From positions 1-62,559 of the forward strand of contig CACZEU010000001.1 in the NCBI GenBank assembly GCA_902780175.1: 62,559 nt of DNA. The letters are read 5' to 3'. The DNA comes from an uncultured Bacteroidia bacterium. Its GTDB lineage: Bacteria > Bacteroidota > Bacteroidia > Bacteroidales > UBA932. Made by a program: the position numbers and the translations under genes. Shown here one piece after another: positions 26,683 to 36,533 of the stretch (position 1 is its first letter; each line of letters begins with the position of its first letter). Under the pieces are notes generated by a model. It had not been told where the DNA came from. It did not search any database and saw nothing but the letters and a program-made list of their open reading frames with translations.

Positions 26683-29279
26683 TGAAAAAGGGCATGATAC
26701 ATATCCTGATTGCGTACGCGCTGCTTCTCATGGCGGCGTGTACCAAGGATTATGCGCCCGTGAACCCCGCTCCCGGACTGAGCATCACCGTCCGTTGCGA
26801 AGACCCAGCACAGACCAAGTCCGCACCGGAAGACGGAGAGACCCGGTTCAACGAGAACCTCATCCGGTCAGTCGATTTCTTCTTCTATCCGGGCAGCACG
26901 CCTTCTGCCACCGCCGACGCCGTCTATCACAGGAGGATAGACCTCGACGAAGACCCCGTAGTCCACACCGAAGGCCGCTGGGAGGCCACTTTTACCATTG
27001 TTCTTACGAGGGTTGAGGCCGAACAGCTGTTTACGGCGGCCAACGGCATGCGCGCCACCGTTTACGCCGTGGTCAATTACAAGGGCTCCCTGGTTTCCGG
27101 CACCTCCCTCGCCGGCACTTCCCGCGCCGCACTCGCCGCAGTGGCCGTCACTACCGACTTCGCCGCGACGGAAACCGGCTACGTGCAGGACAGCTTCATA
27201 ATGGACGGCAGCACGGTCATCACCTACGACGACACGGCCCTCATCAGCGCCAGCGGCACGGTGGACGTCACCCGCTTCGCCGCCAAGATGACCACGGCCA
27301 TCTCCGTCGCCGACACCGTCATCCTCAAGCACACCGGAGTGGACGACCCCGACGAAGTCTGGACCCCGGTCCTTCACACCATGCGCATCTACCTGGTGGA
27401 CGGCGCAAAGAACGTCACCCTGGGCACGCAGACCGCTGCCGACAACGCTTCTCCGGAGTTCTTCTCCTACAGCGCCGATGAATGCAGGCGCCCGTTCCTG
27501 CGGGACAACGGCACCGAATACCTTGCTCACACGTCCGTGGACAACGGCTCGGGCGAGACCGTCTATTACAACACCTACCCGATGTATTCGTACCCCGTAG
27601 CGTGGTCCAACGGCCGTCCCGATTACACCCAGCCGCTGCCGCATCAGCCCTACTTCAAGCTCGAAATGGACTGGCGCCGCTCCGAGGACAACGGCTATTC
27701 CTACGACAGGCGCAAATACTACTACAAGGTAATAATCCCCCTCGACAGCTTCGAAAGGAACGACTGGTACCATTTCAACCTCGACGTCGCCATCCTGGGC
27801 TCCGAGACCGACGAGGGCAAGGCCTATCTGTACCCCACATCCTGCTACATCCTCGACTGGCAGAACAAGAGCGTGCCCATCGACAAATATGCCGTCATCA
27901 GCAAGGCGCGCTACCTCTCGGTCGATACAAGGGTGAAGGAGCTCAACAACCAGGAAACGCTGAGCATACCGTTCCTGTCCAGCCACGACGTCAAGATTGT
28001 GGAGGGCAGCGTGACCGCGACCCGCCCGTTCTACGGCGAAATCACGAAAGAGAGCGACGTGGTGGACAAATACAACACCAAGTACCACGCCTGGGTGCGG
28101 AAAGACGCCGCCTCGGGAACGTATTACCTGGACTTCAACGGCCAGGACCAGAGTCCCGACGGCCAGGCGAAGTACGAACCCTCCGGATGGCTTTCCAACA
28201 CGTCCACGTCCATAGAACTGGACCATCCCCTCCAGAACGACTACACCAAGAACGATTTCGACTATTCCCCGTACACCATCCAGTTCGACATCGTCCACGA
28301 CGACCTCATTCCCGGGGCCTATCCGTACAACGAGTACCTCAAGCATATCACCATCATCCAGTATCCGGGCATCTATATCGAATCCTGCATGAATTCCGAC
28401 AGCGCGATAAAGAAAAAGGGCAGCGTTTACGGCTACGACACCGGTTCCGCGCCATGGTCGGATATGCCCTGGGGGTATGTCTATATCGACAACGGGCGCT
28501 TTATCCGCAGAGACAATATTACAAATTCCTCTTCTTCCGATCCTTACTACCATTTCTCCACGGACAACAACAAGAGGGAATACCAGTGGCGTGCGGTATG
28601 GTACACTGGCGGCGGCCGCGACATTTTCAGGATCAACGTGACCGTGCTTCCGCAGAACTCTGAATTCGTGATCGGAGATCCGCGTATCGACGGATACGAT
28701 CAAACCGTCCCCGTGCTGGGATACAGTTTCGTAAACAACGGCAACACCGCAGCGGACGCGATCCTTGAAGACAGGACCGGCAATCCGTCCAACTTCTCCC
28801 CGGCGCCCGTGGTAGACGGGGACATCAACAATCCCCTGTATCTCACCGGAGAGACCCGCCCCCTGACGTATTACCGCCCGACGGAAAAATCCGCCCGAAC
28901 GGCCAACATGCTGGCTCCCGCCTACAGGATTTCGACGAAACTGGGAGGAACCGAATTCGGAAACCTCACCGAATCCCAGGCCAAGTACCGTTGTGCCGGC
29001 TACCAGGAAGACGGTTTCCCCGGCGGAAGGTGGCGCATACCCACGATGAGCGAAATCAGGTTCATCGCCCAGCTGTCCGCCAAAGGCGTCTTCGAATTCA
29101 TGTTCAGGGGCGATTACTGGTCCGCCAACGGTGTGGTAAACGTAAACACCTCCAGCGGAACGGTGACCGCCAGCACCAATTCAACCGCGCTCCTGCGCTG
29201 CGTGTACGACTCCTGGTACTGGGGCGACGAGCAGTGGAACCCGCGCTCGCAATTCGTATGGGGGGACAGGGAACCATGA
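26679..29279 (+). CDS. Large fimbrial tip candidate with FISUMP-type C-terminus, module A
   Basis: An 866-residue lipoprotein (LLMAAC). The N-terminal half resembles DUF4906-type minor pilins: QTKSAPEDGE, SVDFFFYPG, then YYYKVIIPLDSFERNDWYHFNLDVAILG. The C-terminal ~120 residues form a lectin-like FISUMP/DUF1566 module: CAGYQEDGFPGGRWRIPTMSEI ... FRGDYWSANG ... ALLRCVYD. A large, single-copy, lectin-like lipoprotein at this position fits a tip adhesin such as P. gingivalis Mfa5 in role, though not in sequence. It overlaps both neighbours by four bases (ATGA), so the set is translationally coupled. Confidence 0.7.
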   Translation: MMKKGMIHILIAYALLLMAACTKDYAPVNPAPGLSITVRCEDPAQTKSAPEDGETRFNENLIRSVDFFFYPGSTPSATADAVYHRRIDLDEDPVVHTEGRWEATFTIVLTRVEAEQLFTAANGMRATVYAVVNYKGSLVSGTSLAGTSRAALAAVAVTTDFAATETGYVQDSFIMDGSTVITYDDTALISASGTVDVTRFAAKMTTAISVADTVILKHTGVDDPDEVWTPVLHTMRIYLVDGAKNVTLGTQTAADNASPEFFSYSADECRRPFLRDNGTEYLAHTSVDNGSGETVYYNTYPMYSYPVAWSNGRPDYTQPLPHQPYFKLEMDWRRSEDNGYSYDRRKYYYKVIIPLDSFERNDWYHFNLDVAILGSETDEGKAYLYPTSCYILDWQNKSVPIDKYAVISKARYLSVDTRVKELNNQETLSIPFLSSHDVKIVEGSVTATRPFYGEITKESDVVDKYNTKYHAWVRKDAASGTYYLDFNGQDQSPDGQAKYEPSGWLSNTSTSIELDHPLQNDYTKNDFDYSPYTIQFDIVHDDLIPGAYPYNEYLKHITIIQYPGIYIESCMNSDSAIKKKGSVYGYDTGSAPWSDMPWGYVYIDNGRFIRRDNITNSSSSDPYYHFSTDNNKREYQWRAVWYTGGGRDIFRINVTVLPQNSEFVIGDPRIDGYDQTVPVLGYSFVNNGNTAADAILEDRTGNPSNFSPAPVVDGDINNPLYLTGETRPLTYYRPTEKSARTANMLAPAYRISTKLGGTEFGNLTESQAKYRCAGYQEDGFPGGRWRIPTMSEIRFIAQLSAKGVFEFMFRGDYWSANGVVNVNTSSGTVTASTNSTALLRCVYDSWYWGDEQWNPRSQFVWGDREP

Positions 29280-32143
29280 GAAGGCTGCTGACATACCTGA
29301 CCGCCCTGCTGATGGCGGTGTCCTGCGTGGCCGAACTGGACCGGACGGGAGTTTCCTCCGTGGACGGTTCTCTCGAGGGCGCTCCCGTGACCATAACCTT
29401 CACGGTTCCGGACGTCACGCTGCTCCCTGCGACCAAATCGCTGTCCGACGGAGACGGCGAAATCACCGGCACGCCCTACCTCGACCCGGACATGATCTAC
29501 CTTGTCGTCTGCGGCAGCAGCCAGAGCATCAAGTACATAAGGAAAGCCACCCTGGTCGATACGCTGCAGAACCACGAAATTCCGTCTGACAAGTTCCCCC
29601 TGCCCGAAGGAGACCGTCACACCACCCTGTACAGGTTCAAGGTCCAGCTGGAACTTTCCGACTTCAGCCGCACCATACATTTCCTCGGCAACGTGGACGA
29701 AAACCAGCTCGTCTCCGGTTCGTACTCGTACCAATGCCTGCCGGGAATGCTGTCGTACGACAACAAGCAGGCATACTGGCAGAAACTGCAGGTGCCGTAC
29801 ATCAAGGCCAGGATCGACACCGACACCCAGCTGCCGGTGGTCCAGAACGGCAGTTACATCCCGGACGACAACACTCTGAGTTTCTTCCAGTACATCCCGC
29901 TCATCAGGAACTTCGCCAAGATCCAGGTGAGCAACGCGGCCGACAATTTCAAACTGCACAGTTATTCCGTCATTTACTATCCCGAAAGGGGCTCCGTCGT
30001 GCCGTACCGCAGCAACGAACCGGTCGCAGCCAACCGCTTCGACTTCAAAACCATCTCCGGATACCTGCTGAGCGGCTATGAAAAGAGTTCTTTCGAAGAG
30101 CTGGAAGACGGCATCAAGTATCCCGGCAACATGCCCGCCGGCGTGGCCCTGAGCACTTTCATCCCTCCCGCATCCGAGTTCGAGCACCCGGAGACCAGCG
30201 ACGGCAGGGTCATCAAGTACGACGCCAACGACACCGAGAGCGGTTTCTACATATTCGAGCGCGGAGTCCCCACAGACCATATCGGCCCTACGTTCATCAT
30301 CGTGTGCGGCAAGTTCGAGGAGGACGACAATTACTACTATTACCGTCTGGACCTGATGGAAACGAAGGTCGAAGGCAACCAGACCGTCTCCAGGTACTAT
30401 CCCATCTACAGGAACTTCCGCTACAACATCCAGCTGCACAGAATCTCCTCCGAGGGCGTCCTTACCCCGGAAGCCGCCGCAATATCTTCAGGCGCCGAGG
30501 ACATATCGGCCGACGTCTCCATGAGGCACCTTTCCGACATCTCCAACGGCACCACCCGCCTGGTGGTGGAGCCCTTCATGACAAGGACTTACAGCGGCCC
30601 GTCGGAAGACGGCTACTACGAACTGTATGCGCGTTTCTTCAACGACGTCAACTCCGACGTGCCCAATCTCACCACTGTCGCGGTCAGGGTAGAACTGGAA
30701 CCCATTGAAGGCGGCGGCGACGACATCCTCATCCTCTATGACGACAACGGCCACCGCGTGGCGTCCGGAGGCTTCTTCTTCCCCGAGGCGGCCACCGTCG
30801 GAGGCGTGGAAGGCATCAGGACCATACGTTTCAACACCGTGGAGCCACGGGACGAGACCCTGACACAGAAGATAAAGATCACCGGCCACAACCCCGGCAA
30901 CCACCAGGACCTGCGCCTCTACAGGGAGGTTGAAATCACGCTGCAGAAAAAGCAGCCCCTGAGAGTCACGTGCGAAAGCCCTGTGCTGCTTGCCACCGGC
31001 ACGCCCGTGAGAGTTGACATAACCGTCCCTTCGGAACTTCCGGAGTCCATGTTCCCGTTGGATTTCATCGTCGAACCCGAGGGCGGGACCCTGACTCCGG
31101 ACACATCCAAGGGAGTCAGCCTTCCGGTCGTTTCGGGCAAGTCGATCGCCACGAGCGAATCGACCTTCAAGGACACCCCCGCATACTATTTCCACAGGAC
31201 ACTTTCCTGGAATGAGTATTCAGGACTTGCGGTTGTCAACGGAGAGCGTACTTTCCCCTGCTACTTCAAGACCAACAGGGCCGAGAGCGCCACGACCGTA
31301 TGGGTTTACAACGAGTATTTCTCCAAGGCCAGCGCCACCTTCGAGAACGTGGCGGCTCCGTCGAGGCCTACAAATCACTTCTACGTAGTCGCCATCGAGA
31401 GTTGTGTGGCCAAACTTTACCACGCCGGCGAATACAAGATCGACGACGGTGACTGGATAGCATACAATTCCAATCAGACCATTGCGGTGGCAGCAGGGCA
31501 CAAGGCCAGCTTCTGCGCGGGCAGCCACGCTTCGCCTGCGAAGTCATGGAACCAGGGCAGGTTCTCCTGCACCGGCGGCAAGTTCAAGATCGGCGGCAAC
31601 CTCGCTTCCCTGGTGGTCGGCGACAGCTATGAATCGGAGGGCTCAACCGTCAGCGGCGCAACCTTCCTGGACTTCCTGAAGGCGAATACGAACCTCATCG
31701 ACGCTTACGATCTTGAGATTCCCATGCTGAGCGTATCGGAGAACGCCTACAAGTCCATGTTCGACAGCTGTACCAACCTGGAGCGCGGTCCACAGCTCCT
31801 GCCGGCCACATCGCTTGGCAAGACCTGCTACCGCAACATGTTCTACAACTGCGCCAACCTTGAAAATGCGCCGGTCCTGGCTGCCTCGAAACTTACGCAG
31901 GGATGCTACCAGCGAATGTTCTACGGATGCGTGAAGATAACTTACATAAAGATGCTCGGCAAGGAAGGTTACCGCGACGACGAATTCATCTCCGACGGCA
32001 CCAACTGGTGCGGAAGCGGAGCCGCTGCAGGTGAACTCTGGCTGGACGCTTCGCTCAATCCGGTCAGCAATTACACCTCATCCTGGAACAAGATTGTCCC
32101 TGCCGGGTGGACGGTCAAATACGTCGGAATAGACGAGCCGTAG
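29276..32143 (+). CDS. Fimbrial tip candidate with BspA-type leucine-rich repeats, module A
   Basis: A 955-residue lipoprotein from the ATG at 29276 (lipobox LMAVSC). The first ~650 residues match, in order, the module B protein at 41245: LPATKSLSD.. versus GPATKASVV.., then IHFLGNV and a Tyr-rich middle. The last ~150 residues are unique to this copy and contain BspA-like repeats: SMFDSCTNLERGPQLLPATSL, NMFYNCANLENAPVLAASKL and RMFYGCVKITY. Such repeats bind host or bacterial surfaces. It is the last gene of module A, followed by a terminator. Confidence 0.7.
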   Translation: MRRLLTYLTALLMAVSCVAELDRTGVSSVDGSLEGAPVTITFTVPDVTLLPATKSLSDGDGEITGTPYLDPDMIYLVVCGSSQSIKYIRKATLVDTLQNHEIPSDKFPLPEGDRHTTLYRFKVQLELSDFSRTIHFLGNVDENQLVSGSYSYQCLPGMLSYDNKQAYWQKLQVPYIKARIDTDTQLPVVQNGSYIPDDNTLSFFQYIPLIRNFAKIQVSNAADNFKLHSYSVIYYPERGSVVPYRSNEPVAANRFDFKTISGYLLSGYEKSSFEELEDGIKYPGNMPAGVALSTFIPPASEFEHPETSDGRVIKYDANDTESGFYIFERGVPTDHIGPTFIIVCGKFEEDDNYYYYRLDLMETKVEGNQTVSRYYPIYRNFRYNIQLHRISSEGVLTPEAAAISSGAEDISADVSMRHLSDISNGTTRLVVEPFMTRTYSGPSEDGYYELYARFFNDVNSDVPNLTTVAVRVELEPIEGGGDDILILYDDNGHRVASGGFFFPEAATVGGVEGIRTIRFNTVEPRDETLTQKIKITGHNPGNHQDLRLYREVEITLQKKQPLRVTCESPVLLATGTPVRVDITVPSELPESMFPLDFIVEPEGGTLTPDTSKGVSLPVVSGKSIATSESTFKDTPAYYFHRTLSWNEYSGLAVVNGERTFPCYFKTNRAESATTVWVYNEYFSKASATFENVAAPSRPTNHFYVVAIESCVAKLYHAGEYKIDDGDWIAYNSNQTIAVAAGHKASFCAGSHASPAKSWNQGRFSCTGGKFKIGGNLASLVVGDSYESEGSTVSGATFLDFLKANTNLIDAYDLEIPMLSVSENAYKSMFDSCTNLERGPQLLPATSLGKTCYRNMFYNCANLENAPVLAASKLTQGCYQRMFYGCVKITYIKMLGKEGYRDDEFISDGTNWCGSGAAAGELWLDASLNPVSNYTSSWNKIVPAGWTVKYVGIDEP

Positions 32144-32221
32144 CGAAGTTTTTGAAAACCAATATGTTACCCCCCCCCGCGGGATTTCGGAGCGTTTCAT
32201 TCGAAACCTCGCGAAACAGCA

Positions 32222-32258
32222 AAAACCCATTTCTGCACGCGTAGAATGGGTTTTTTTT
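32222..32258 (+). terminator. Intrinsic terminator ending module A
   Basis: AAAACCCATT (32222-32231) pairs with AATGGGTTTT (32245-32254) around a 13-nt loop, followed by T to 32258. A run of nine C (32170-32178) lies between the last stop codon and this hairpin. Confidence 0.85.
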
Positions 32259-32271
32259 CATTATTTATTTT

Positions 32272-32279
32272 TATCTTTG
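32272..32279 (+). promoter_or_regulatory. Promoter -7 box of module B
   Basis: TATCTTTG matches TAnnTTTG exactly, just after the module A terminator. No TTTG is found at the -33 position. The start codon chosen at 32331 leaves a leader of about 45 nt. Confidence 0.55.
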
Positions 32280-32330
32280 TATCCTATGTTGGTTATGTAA
32301 CATACCGTGTTAATTATTTTTTTTCAAAAT

Positions 32331-34481
32331 ATGCGTAATTCAGTCAAACTTTTCCTTGCAGGTGCGATAGTTCTTGCAAGCGCGGTTGCATGTACTCCCA
32401 AGGAGGCCGTCAACCCCAACTTCGATGCGAAGACCAACACCGTCAACGCAGACTTCGTCTTCAACGTCTCTACGGGCATGACCCCTCAGACCAAGATGAG
32501 CTCGGCCAATACCCAGGCCACTACCGCGGAGACTTTCCGCGGCATCTCCGACGCCCAGCTTTTCGCTTACAAACTCGGTGTCGCCAACGACGGCAAGCAC
32601 GTTGCAACCGCAACTGCATCCGACAAGACCTATGCTCTCGGCAACCTGCTGACCCAGGGCGCCCTCGACCCTGACGGCTCCCCCAAGAGCCGCCGTGTCA
32701 TCGAGCTTGCCCTCCCTCTCGAGACCAACGCCCTCATGTTCTGGGGCAAGGCTCCCCAGACCGGCTCCAACCCCGAGGTAGAGCAGGGCAAAATTGACTT
32801 CAATGCTTCAAACGCAGACATCTCGAACCACGCATTCTCCCTCGTCCGCGCATTCCCCGCAGCCAAGGAGACCGAATTCGCCCAGTATGAGCAGGTTCTC
32901 ATCGCCGCTCTCAATTCCCTTTCCAATTTCAGGTTCCAGGCCGCAGCAGGTACCCTTACCTGGGCAGCGGGAGACGGTGGCGACGGCAGCACCAACGCAA
33001 ATGACATCGACATCTATTGGAGCGACTTCGTAAACGTCGATCCTTCCACCGGCGCCATCACCAAGGCTACCAATTCCCCTGTCGATCCCCTGTTTGGACT
33101 GAGCAGCAACGGAGAAATCTTCGCCGAGGCTTATGTCGCACTCCATACGATTGACGCAAATGAGCTCCGTGCAGGATCCGGCCCTGCAATCCACCGCATG
33201 TTCGCAGACCTGTACCAGGTCGCCAACGGCATCACCAACACCGCAGCTTCCACTTACCTTGATTTCGTTACCAAGCAGTTCGCTAGCGCATTCAAGGACG
33301 AAATCGCCAAATTCATCGACGCATCCTCCACTTCCCTGCCCCTGAGGTCCATCAGCGCTATCAAGACAAGCTACGGCCTGACCGCCAACACCCTTGCCAC
33401 CGAAGACCTCGACATGTTCCCCGGAGAGATCTATCATATCCCTATGGGCGGTCTCCAGCTCCAGGTTGCAACCAACGCAGGCAGCCACCCTGTCCACACC
33501 TGGGCATACCGCACTGCCGCACTCGGCCCCGGTGCCACCTTCGCCTACACCAAGGTCATGTATCCTGCAGAGCTCTGCTACTTCGGCAACTCTCCTCTCC
33601 GCGTGAGCGACACTCCTCACATCACCACCGACTATCCTGACGGCGGCGGCAACGCCTCCGGCGAATGGATGAACGACGCCAGCTGGACCTCCGACTGGAG
33701 CGCCATCGGCAACCATGTCAAGTCCACCACCCGCAGCGTAGCAATGGCCCACAACATCAACTACGGTTCCGCACTCCTCAAGAGCACCGTAAAATATGGC
33801 GCAGGCGTACTCCAGGACAACAACGCAGCAATCCAGGCCGCCCGCAATGGCGCCACCGAAAGCAACAAGACCATCGCAGCCAACGCCGGCGGCGTCTTTG
33901 AACTTATCGGTATCCTCGTCGGCGGACAGGAGCAAACAATGGGCTGGAACTATGTTGCAAAGGCTGCAAGCCCCACCTTCGACACCGTCATCTACGACAC
34001 TGACATCGTTTCCTCCGCCATTCCCGCATACGGCTCAGCAGGTGAGGCCAACTACACCCTCGTCTGGGATAACTACAATCCCACTCTCGCTGCCGACGCC
34101 CAGCAGGTCGTCTATGTAGCACTCGAGCTCAAGAACACCTCCGGAACCGACTTCTGGGGAGAGGAGAACCTCGTCCGCAACGACGGTATCTTCTACCTCA
34201 TCGGTAAACTCGATCCCACCACCGTTGCCGGTACCATCACCTGGCCCACCGACTACGCACTTCCTCCTTACGACGCCTCCGGCAACACCATCCAGGCAAA
34301 GCGCGTATTCATCCAGGACTACATGACCACCGCCAACTTCGTGATCGGCGACACTTCCCTCCAGCATGCCTATGTCACCGTCCCCGACCTCCGTTCCACG
34401 CAGATCAGCCTCGGCCTCAGCGTCGACCTGAGCTGGAGCACCGGCCTCGTGTTCGACGACATCATCCTCGGCAGCAATTAG
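32331..34481 (+). CDS. Fimbrillin-like stalk subunit, module B (Mfa1-like)
   Basis: A 716-residue lipoprotein from the ATG at 32331 (MRNSVKLFLAGAIVLASAVAC); a GTG at 32307 would add a poorly placed hydrophobic leader. It is collinear with the module A stalk: PQTKMSSANTQ...FRGISDAQLFAY, YPAELCYFGNSPLRVS, NINYGSALLKS, GILVGGQ, NYTLVWDNYN, VALELKNTSGTDFWGEENL, KRVFIQDYMTTANFVI and YVTVPDLRSTQISLGLSVDLSW. The middle third differs strongly, as expected for surface-exposed pilin regions. It has its own promoter, so it may be switched separately from module A. Confidence 0.75.
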   Translation: MRNSVKLFLAGAIVLASAVACTPKEAVNPNFDAKTNTVNADFVFNVSTGMTPQTKMSSANTQATTAETFRGISDAQLFAYKLGVANDGKHVATATASDKTYALGNLLTQGALDPDGSPKSRRVIELALPLETNALMFWGKAPQTGSNPEVEQGKIDFNASNADISNHAFSLVRAFPAAKETEFAQYEQVLIAALNSLSNFRFQAAAGTLTWAAGDGGDGSTNANDIDIYWSDFVNVDPSTGAITKATNSPVDPLFGLSSNGEIFAEAYVALHTIDANELRAGSGPAIHRMFADLYQVANGITNTAASTYLDFVTKQFASAFKDEIAKFIDASSTSLPLRSISAIKTSYGLTANTLATEDLDMFPGEIYHIPMGGLQLQVATNAGSHPVHTWAYRTAALGPGATFAYTKVMYPAELCYFGNSPLRVSDTPHITTDYPDGGGNASGEWMNDASWTSDWSAIGNHVKSTTRSVAMAHNINYGSALLKSTVKYGAGVLQDNNAAIQAARNGATESNKTIAANAGGVFELIGILVGGQEQTMGWNYVAKAASPTFDTVIYDTDIVSSAIPAYGSAGEANYTLVWDNYNPTLAADAQQVVYVALELKNTSGTDFWGEENLVRNDGIFYLIGKLDPTTVAGTITWPTDYALPPYDASGNTIQAKRVFIQDYMTTANFVIGDTSLQHAYVTVPDLRSTQISLGLSVDLSWSTGLVFDDIILGSN

Positions 34482-34513
34482 TTTTGAATAATTACAATTA
34501 CGCATAGTCAGTA

Positions 34514-34541
34514 GGCGGCAGCCCTTCTCCGGGCTGCTGCC
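34514..34541 (+). other. Hairpin without T-tract after the stalk gene
   Basis: GGCGGCAGCCC (34514-34524) pairs with GGGCTGCTGCC (34531-34541) over 11 bp with one G-T pair and loop TTCTCC. With no T run it is unlikely to terminate fully. It may protect the upstream stalk mRNA or dampen transcription of the minor subunits. Confidence 0.6.
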
Positions 34542-34562
34542 TTGCTGGCAGAAAGGCCTCCG

Positions 34563-36533
34563 ATGAAACGCTTCGCACGTACTTTGGTAATAGCAACCGC
34601 GGCATTGCTGCCGATGGTCTGGCTGCCTGCGTGCGAACCCGTTTCAACGGAGGACTTTTTCAATTCAAGCCGCGGCGTACAGATGGTTGTCGAATCCCAT
34701 CTTGCCCTGTCCCTGGAGCCTTCTTCGGGCCTTCCGGACACCAAGATGAGCGACGCCGTCACCCAGGTGGAGGCCGGCTCCGACCCCACAGTCTTCCGCG
34801 GCATTGAGAAGGTATACGTAATTCCTTTCAGGACCAACAACCCCATCACGGCGTCGGACACCCGTCACGGCAGCAATTTACAGCTTCCCCAGCGGGGCAT
34901 TACGCCCACCTGGAGCGCTTCTGCAGGCGACGGACTCGTGTCCAACAACAACTCCCACCTATATCAGGGAGTCTTCATGAGGTCGGGGACCTCATCCGTG
35001 CTCGCGTACGGCAGGGCGATAGACGAACCGGTCAGCGCCACGCCTTCGGATTCAGTGGAATTCAAGCACCGCAACGGCGTCCTGCGCCAGCACGGTCTCG
35101 AGACAGCGGAGGCCCCGGCGGAAATGTGGTTCGAGCTTGAACCGCTGATGGATGCGGCTGCGGAGGCGTCGATGAATTCCGCCATCCAGGGGGTGCTGTC
35201 CTACCTCAACAGCATTGCCGAGGCCCGGGTCTCCCTTACCGGATATAACCGCCGGTCCACCACCCAGACAACCTGGACGTACACCTGGGACACACCCACC
35301 GAGTACAACAATTACCAGACGCTGGTAAGCGCCTACGAAACGCTCACCGGCAACGGCCTTGCATTCTCGGGCTCCACCGATGCCATCGCCGGAATGCTCA
35401 CGACGATTTACAACGGCCTCTATGACCTGGCAAACAGCACCGGCAACAGCAACAGCTACACCCAGACATATTACGGCTACTACTCGACCACCGCACAGAC
35501 GTACTACTACGTCTACGAGCTTTCCAGGGAGATCCGCGACCTCATCGACAATTCCACCTATGTGACCGTTACGGGCACCGGAAACAACGCCACGGTCGCG
35601 TTCAAGAGCCCCTATGCAGGTATTCCTGCAAGCAGCGGCCTGCCGGACGGAGCTGTTGCCGTTCAGTGGAACGGCAGTTCCTTCGTACAGGTCACCTCTG
35701 CCAACAGCGCCATCGCTCCGATCTCGTCCTACTGCTATCCTCCGAGCCTCTGGTACTGGACCGGCAGCACCCTGAAGACCTCCGACAACCCGGACGTCGC
35801 CAGCGAATACGTATCGTCCAATCCCACCTGGAACTCCATCCTCGACAAGTACACCTACGGCAGTACGGTTATCCCCGGAGTCACCTCCACAGCGGTCAAC
35901 GACCCGTTGCAGTACGGCGTCGCGCAGTTGAAACTTGTCTTTGAATATGCCGTTTCCGAGGGCGGTACCGCCAACCTGCTCGACAGCAGGGCCCAGACGG
36001 TAAACATCACCAACACCAATTTCCCGCTTACCGGAGTGCTCATCAGCGAGCAGAGGCACCAGTCCTTCAATTTCACGCCGCGGGCGGGAGACAATTACTG
36101 CATCTTCGACTCCGACGTCAACGACGGCGCCACTCCCCGGGCCTACATCGCCAGCGCCGCCTCCGGCCTGACGCTCAAGCCCGTCCATACCCTTGTGGTA
36201 CAGACGGAGAACAACCAGGACGTCCACTACGCACTGGAGTTCAGTAACAACAGCGGCGCACCGTTCTACGGAGCGGGCGGCTGCGCAGTCAACCCCGGCA
36301 GCAAGTTCTACCTTGTAGGCATACTCAAGCTGTCCGAGGCCAACAACAACACCGGAGAGACCATCAACAGCGTCTTCCTGCAGGACCACATCACGGAAGC
36401 TCACATCACCGTCAAAGGCCTTTCCACCGCGTACAACACCATCCCCGAACTCCGCGACCCCCAGTTGCAGATCGGGGTACAGACTGAAATGAAATGGGTC
36501 GGCAGCACGCCGGTCCAGATACCCATGTATTGA
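34563..36533 (+). CDS. Fimbrillin-like subunit 2, module B
   Basis: A 656-residue lipoprotein from the ATG at 34563 (MKRFARTLVIATAALLPMVWLPAC); the ATG at 34542 adds seven residues with no gain. Counterpart of 23317-24984: LPDTKMSDAVTQ...FRGIEKVYVIPF, LVSNNNSHLYQGV (LVANNNSHLYPVV in module A), SYCYPPSLWYWTGSTLKTS, NPTWNSIL, GVLISEQRHQSFNFTPRA and STAYNTIPELRDPQLQIGV. A Tyr/Thr-rich stretch (YTQTYYGYYSTTAQTYYY) near residue 305 has no counterpart in module A. Probably a minor or adaptor pilin. Confidence 0.7.
   Translation: MKRFARTLVIATAALLPMVWLPACEPVSTEDFFNSSRGVQMVVESHLALSLEPSSGLPDTKMSDAVTQVEAGSDPTVFRGIEKVYVIPFRTNNPITASDTRHGSNLQLPQRGITPTWSASAGDGLVSNNNSHLYQGVFMRSGTSSVLAYGRAIDEPVSATPSDSVEFKHRNGVLRQHGLETAEAPAEMWFELEPLMDAAAEASMNSAIQGVLSYLNSIAEARVSLTGYNRRSTTQTTWTYTWDTPTEYNNYQTLVSAYETLTGNGLAFSGSTDAIAGMLTTIYNGLYDLANSTGNSNSYTQTYYGYYSTTAQTYYYVYELSREIRDLIDNSTYVTVTGTGNNATVAFKSPYAGIPASSGLPDGAVAVQWNGSSFVQVTSANSAIAPISSYCYPPSLWYWTGSTLKTSDNPDVASEYVSSNPTWNSILDKYTYGSTVIPGVTSTAVNDPLQYGVAQLKLVFEYAVSEGGTANLLDSRAQTVNITNTNFPLTGVLISEQRHQSFNFTPRAGDNYCIFDSDVNDGATPRAYIASAASGLTLKPVHTLVVQTENNQDVHYALEFSNNSGAPFYGAGGCAVNPGSKFYLVGILKLSEANNNTGETINSVFLQDHITEAHITVKGLSTAYNTIPELRDPQLQIGVQTEMKWVGSTPVQIPMY

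Noticed and set aside
26868..28703. 611-codon minus-strand open frame opposite a fimbrial gene
   Set aside because: Same codon-bias effect; similar shadows lie opposite most fimbrial genes.
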